Origin: Candidatus Chlorohelix allophototropha
GTDB taxonomy: Bacteria; Chloroflexota; Chloroflexia; Chloroheliales; Chloroheliaceae
Reading direction: 5' to 3'
Length of the DNA stretch: 64,000 nt
Assembly: GCF_030389965.1 (NCBI RefSeq)
Contig: NZ_CP128400.1
Coordinates: 682,001-746,000 of the forward strand
Below are positions 62,165-64,000 of this stretch, piece after piece (within the stretch, counting starts at the first letter, position 1; each line of letters begins with the position of its first letter). The notes under the pieces were generated by a model. It did no database searches and had not been told where the DNA came from. It saw only the letters and a list, made by a program, of their open reading frames with translations. A program made the translations under genes and the position numbers.

Positions 62165-63353
62165 ATGCCAGACAGCAACCAGAACTCGAATTCAAAAAAG
62201 AAGCAGACCCAGGAGATTATTCAGGCATCCTTACCACCCATGGAGTTAATCCAACAACAGTTGGGCAGTGCCAAAAGTATGGACGATTTCTTCGGCAAAG
62301 AAGGCATCCTTTGCCGGGTTTTCGGCCATACCCTCGAAAAATTGTTGGAAGCTGAACTCACTGACCACCTCGGCTACGACAAATACGAAGCGGCAGGTCG
62401 AAACAGTGGCAACTCGCGCAACGGCAAAATCAACCGCTCCAGCGCCGGTGAAACCGAAATAGCCGTGCCCAGAGACCGTAACGGGGAGATCGAACCGAAG
62501 CTTCTTAAAAAGTACGCTCACAATACCAACGAGCTCGAAGAGAAGATTTTGGGCTGCTATGCCAGGGGTCTTTCCACTCGTGACATCCAGGAGAGCCTGG
62601 TCGAGATGTAGGGCATGGATGTCAGTGCAGCGACCATTAGCACCATCACCGACAAGGTGTGACCTCTGGTGGAAGAATGGCAGAACCGGCCTTTCATACC
62701 ATCATCTACCTGGATGCCATTTTCATCAAGTTGCGGCGAGAAGATAAGGTCGAAAATGTGGCTGTGTACAATGCCCTGGGAGTAGACCTGGAAGGACGGC
62801 GCGACATTTTAGGTCACTGGATTGGGGAAGGCACCGGCGAAGGAGCCAAATTCTGGCTGAGTGTGTTAGGAGAAGTCAAGGTCCGAGGAGTAAGAGAGAT
62901 TTTCATTGCCTGCGTGGACGGATTTAGCGAGGCGATTGCTGCTGTCTTTCCCTACACCGAGGTTCAGCGCTGCATCATTCACCAAATCCGCACCAGCCTG
63001 CGCTATGTGGTCTGGAAGGATCAGAAAGCCTTTATGGCTGACTTGAAAACGGTTTACAAGGCGGCTACTCGGGAAGAAGCCGAACTCAACCTGCTAAATA
63101 TCTGACCGATAAATGGGGTGGGAAGTATGCCATTGCGGTAAAGAGCTGGGAGAAAATTGGGCGGAGCTGTCCAACTATCCACCTGATATCCGGCGGCTGA
63201 TCTACACCACGAATTCCGTCGAGGGCTACCATCGCCAATTGCGTAAAGTGATCAAAACCAAGGGGGCTTTTCCCTCCGCGGAGTCAGTAAAGAAGTTATT
63301 TTACCTGGCAAATTGTGATATTACCAGCGATTGGACCATGCCGATACCTAATT
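62165..63353 (+). pseudogene. IS256-family transposase, multiply disrupted
   Basis: The N-terminus is intact (MELIQQQLGSAKSMDDFFGK, then ELTDHLGYDKYE). It then meets TAG at 62609-62611 in place of Tyr in EMYGMDVS, TGA near 62659 in place of Trp, and a frame change. It continues IIYLDAIFIKLRREDKVENV, and breaks again near 63105. The last part reads LIYTTNSVEGYHRQLRKVIK and stops at 63353 where IS copy 3 begins. It is dead and truncated by that insertion. Confidence 0.85.
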
Positions 63354-63356
63354 GAG

Positions 63357-64000
63357 CCCTTGTGCTAGATAAAACAAAATACCCTCCGAAACGTATAGAA
63401 GGTGCGAATCAACCTATACCAATCGGAGGGATAAAAACATGATAACCAATTTCGAAGATTTTTGCACTTGGGCTTTCGTTATTATTGATGATCTGTGGAA
63501 AGAGCTAAGCCCAGCCTTTACACGCACTGGACCACAACCAGCATGCTCTGATAGTGAGCTTATTACCCTGGCTGTGGTGGGTGAGTGTAAAGGCTGGGAT
63601 CAGGAAACAGAACTGATTAGCAACTGGCGAAACTATCAGTACTTGTTCCCGCATATACCAGAGCGTAGCCGCTTCAACCGACGCAGACGTAATCTGATGG
63701 GAGCAATCAATAGTATTCGTCAGTCTCTGTTAGCTTTACTGGACCTGGCACAGGATCAGCAAACTGTGCTGGATAGTCTACCCTTACCGGTTATCGAGTT
63801 TAGGCAGGCTCATTTTTCGCCTGCACGCTCTTATTGGAGCAGTCAGGGAGCTCGTTATGGTAAGGTCGCCACTAAGAAACAAACTATTTTTGGCTACAAG
63901 TTGCAGTTGCTGGTGACCTTCAATGGTGTGATAGTAGACTTTGAGTTAGCGGGAGCGAACCAGCCTGATTTAAGGGTGGGGCTAGAATTACTGGAAAACC
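63357..64000 (+). mobile_element. IS982-like element, copy 3 (runs off the right edge)
   Basis: It begins with CCCTTGTGCTAGAT, the exact complement of the right end of copy 2, directly after the IS256 remnant. The leader hairpin CCCTCCGA / TCGGAGGG lies at 63382-63430. Confidence 0.85.
63439..64000 (+). CDS. IS982-like transposase, partial
   Basis: 187 codons are visible with no interruption, starting MITNFEDFCTWAFVIID and including LDSLPLPVIEFRQAHF, GKVATKKQTIFGYKLQLLV and DFELAGANQPDLRVG. It keeps the residues deleted from copy 2, and no frame damage is seen up to the window edge. This may therefore be the active source copy. Confidence 0.8.
   Translation, partial: MITNFEDFCTWAFVIIDDLWKELSPAFTRTGPQPACSDSELITLAVVGECKGWDQETELISNWRNYQYLFPHIPERSRFNRRRRNLMGAINSIRQSLLALLDLAQDQQTVLDSLPLPVIEFRQAHFSPARSYWSSQGARYGKVATKKQTIFGYKLQLLVTFNGVIVDFELAGANQPDLRVGLELLEN

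Overview
The window looks like a chromosomal segment of a phototrophic or phototroph-derived bacterium, most likely Chloroflexota. This is inference from gene content. The pointers are a (bacterio)chlorophyll synthase-type UbiA prenyltransferase (47989-48954), a HemY-type protoporphyrinogen oxidase (58298-59731), a CrtI-type carotenoid desaturase (17189-18670), a biliverdin-type bacteriophytochrome (43481-45787), Thr/Ala-rich lipoproteins ending their signal in LLAAC, frequent TTG starts, and a heavy load of insertion sequences. The mix recalls the 'Candidatus Chlorohelix' type of phototrophic Chloroflexota, but nothing here fixes the genus. No rRNA, tRNA, phage or CRISPR array was found.

Layout. 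1-1.3 kb: decayed transposase. 1.7-17.1 kb: housekeeping and accessory genes. These are a membrane Ser/Thr kinase with a CHRD-like outer domain, a TetR/MFS efflux pair with matching operators, a nitroreductase, CapA-like and DUF3160 surface proteins, PPK2, a two-domain disulfide oxidoreductase with an in-frame TGA at its redox motif (probable selenoprotein), an NPD-family flavoprotein, a zinc-ribbon Nudix hydrolase, an RRM protein behind a strong promoter and long structured leader, and a phosphoesterase. 17.2-19.6 kb: crtI and msrA. 19.7-22.3 kb: nested insertion sequences. 22.5-27.5 kb: an AT-rich cell-surface glycan operon. 27.7-30.5 kb: more IS wreckage. 30.7-35.9 kb: a SAM-I riboswitch ahead of a UroD-like protein, a family 5 solute-binding lipoprotein and two DppB/DppC-type permeases, with no ATPase gene.

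36.0-47.5 kb is a minus-strand signalling block. In transcription order it holds a receiver domain fused in frame to an entire IS701-type transposase whose second catalytic Asp is Asn, a bacteriophytochrome histidine kinase, a single-domain response regulator, a REC-multi-PAS kinase and a GAF-PAS hybrid kinase with two receivers. It is divergent from the chlorophyll synthase gene across a 514-bp spacer that carries a perfect 17-bp palindrome. The fusion is the most novel object in the window: a possible light-responsive regulator with a domesticated transposase as its output domain.

48.0-52.8 kb: chlorophyll synthase, two unfamiliar small proteins, a START/SRPBCC-like protein, an IS1-like miniature element, an SDR resembling chlorophyll b reductases, and an acyl-ACP thioesterase-like protein. 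52.9-64 kb: a decayed IS copy, aldo/keto reductase, glycolate oxidase GlcD/GlcF, HemY, a 13-blade Asp-box secreted protein, an IS256 pseudogene and a third IS copy running off the end.

How the parts may connect: heme/chlorophyll, chlorophyll-tail and carotenoid genes are present but scattered, and the phytochrome block sits head-to-head with the chlorophyll tail-adding enzyme. Light control of pigment synthesis is therefore an attractive but unproven reading. The IS482-kb-free core regions appear intact; most damage is confined to the transposon clusters.
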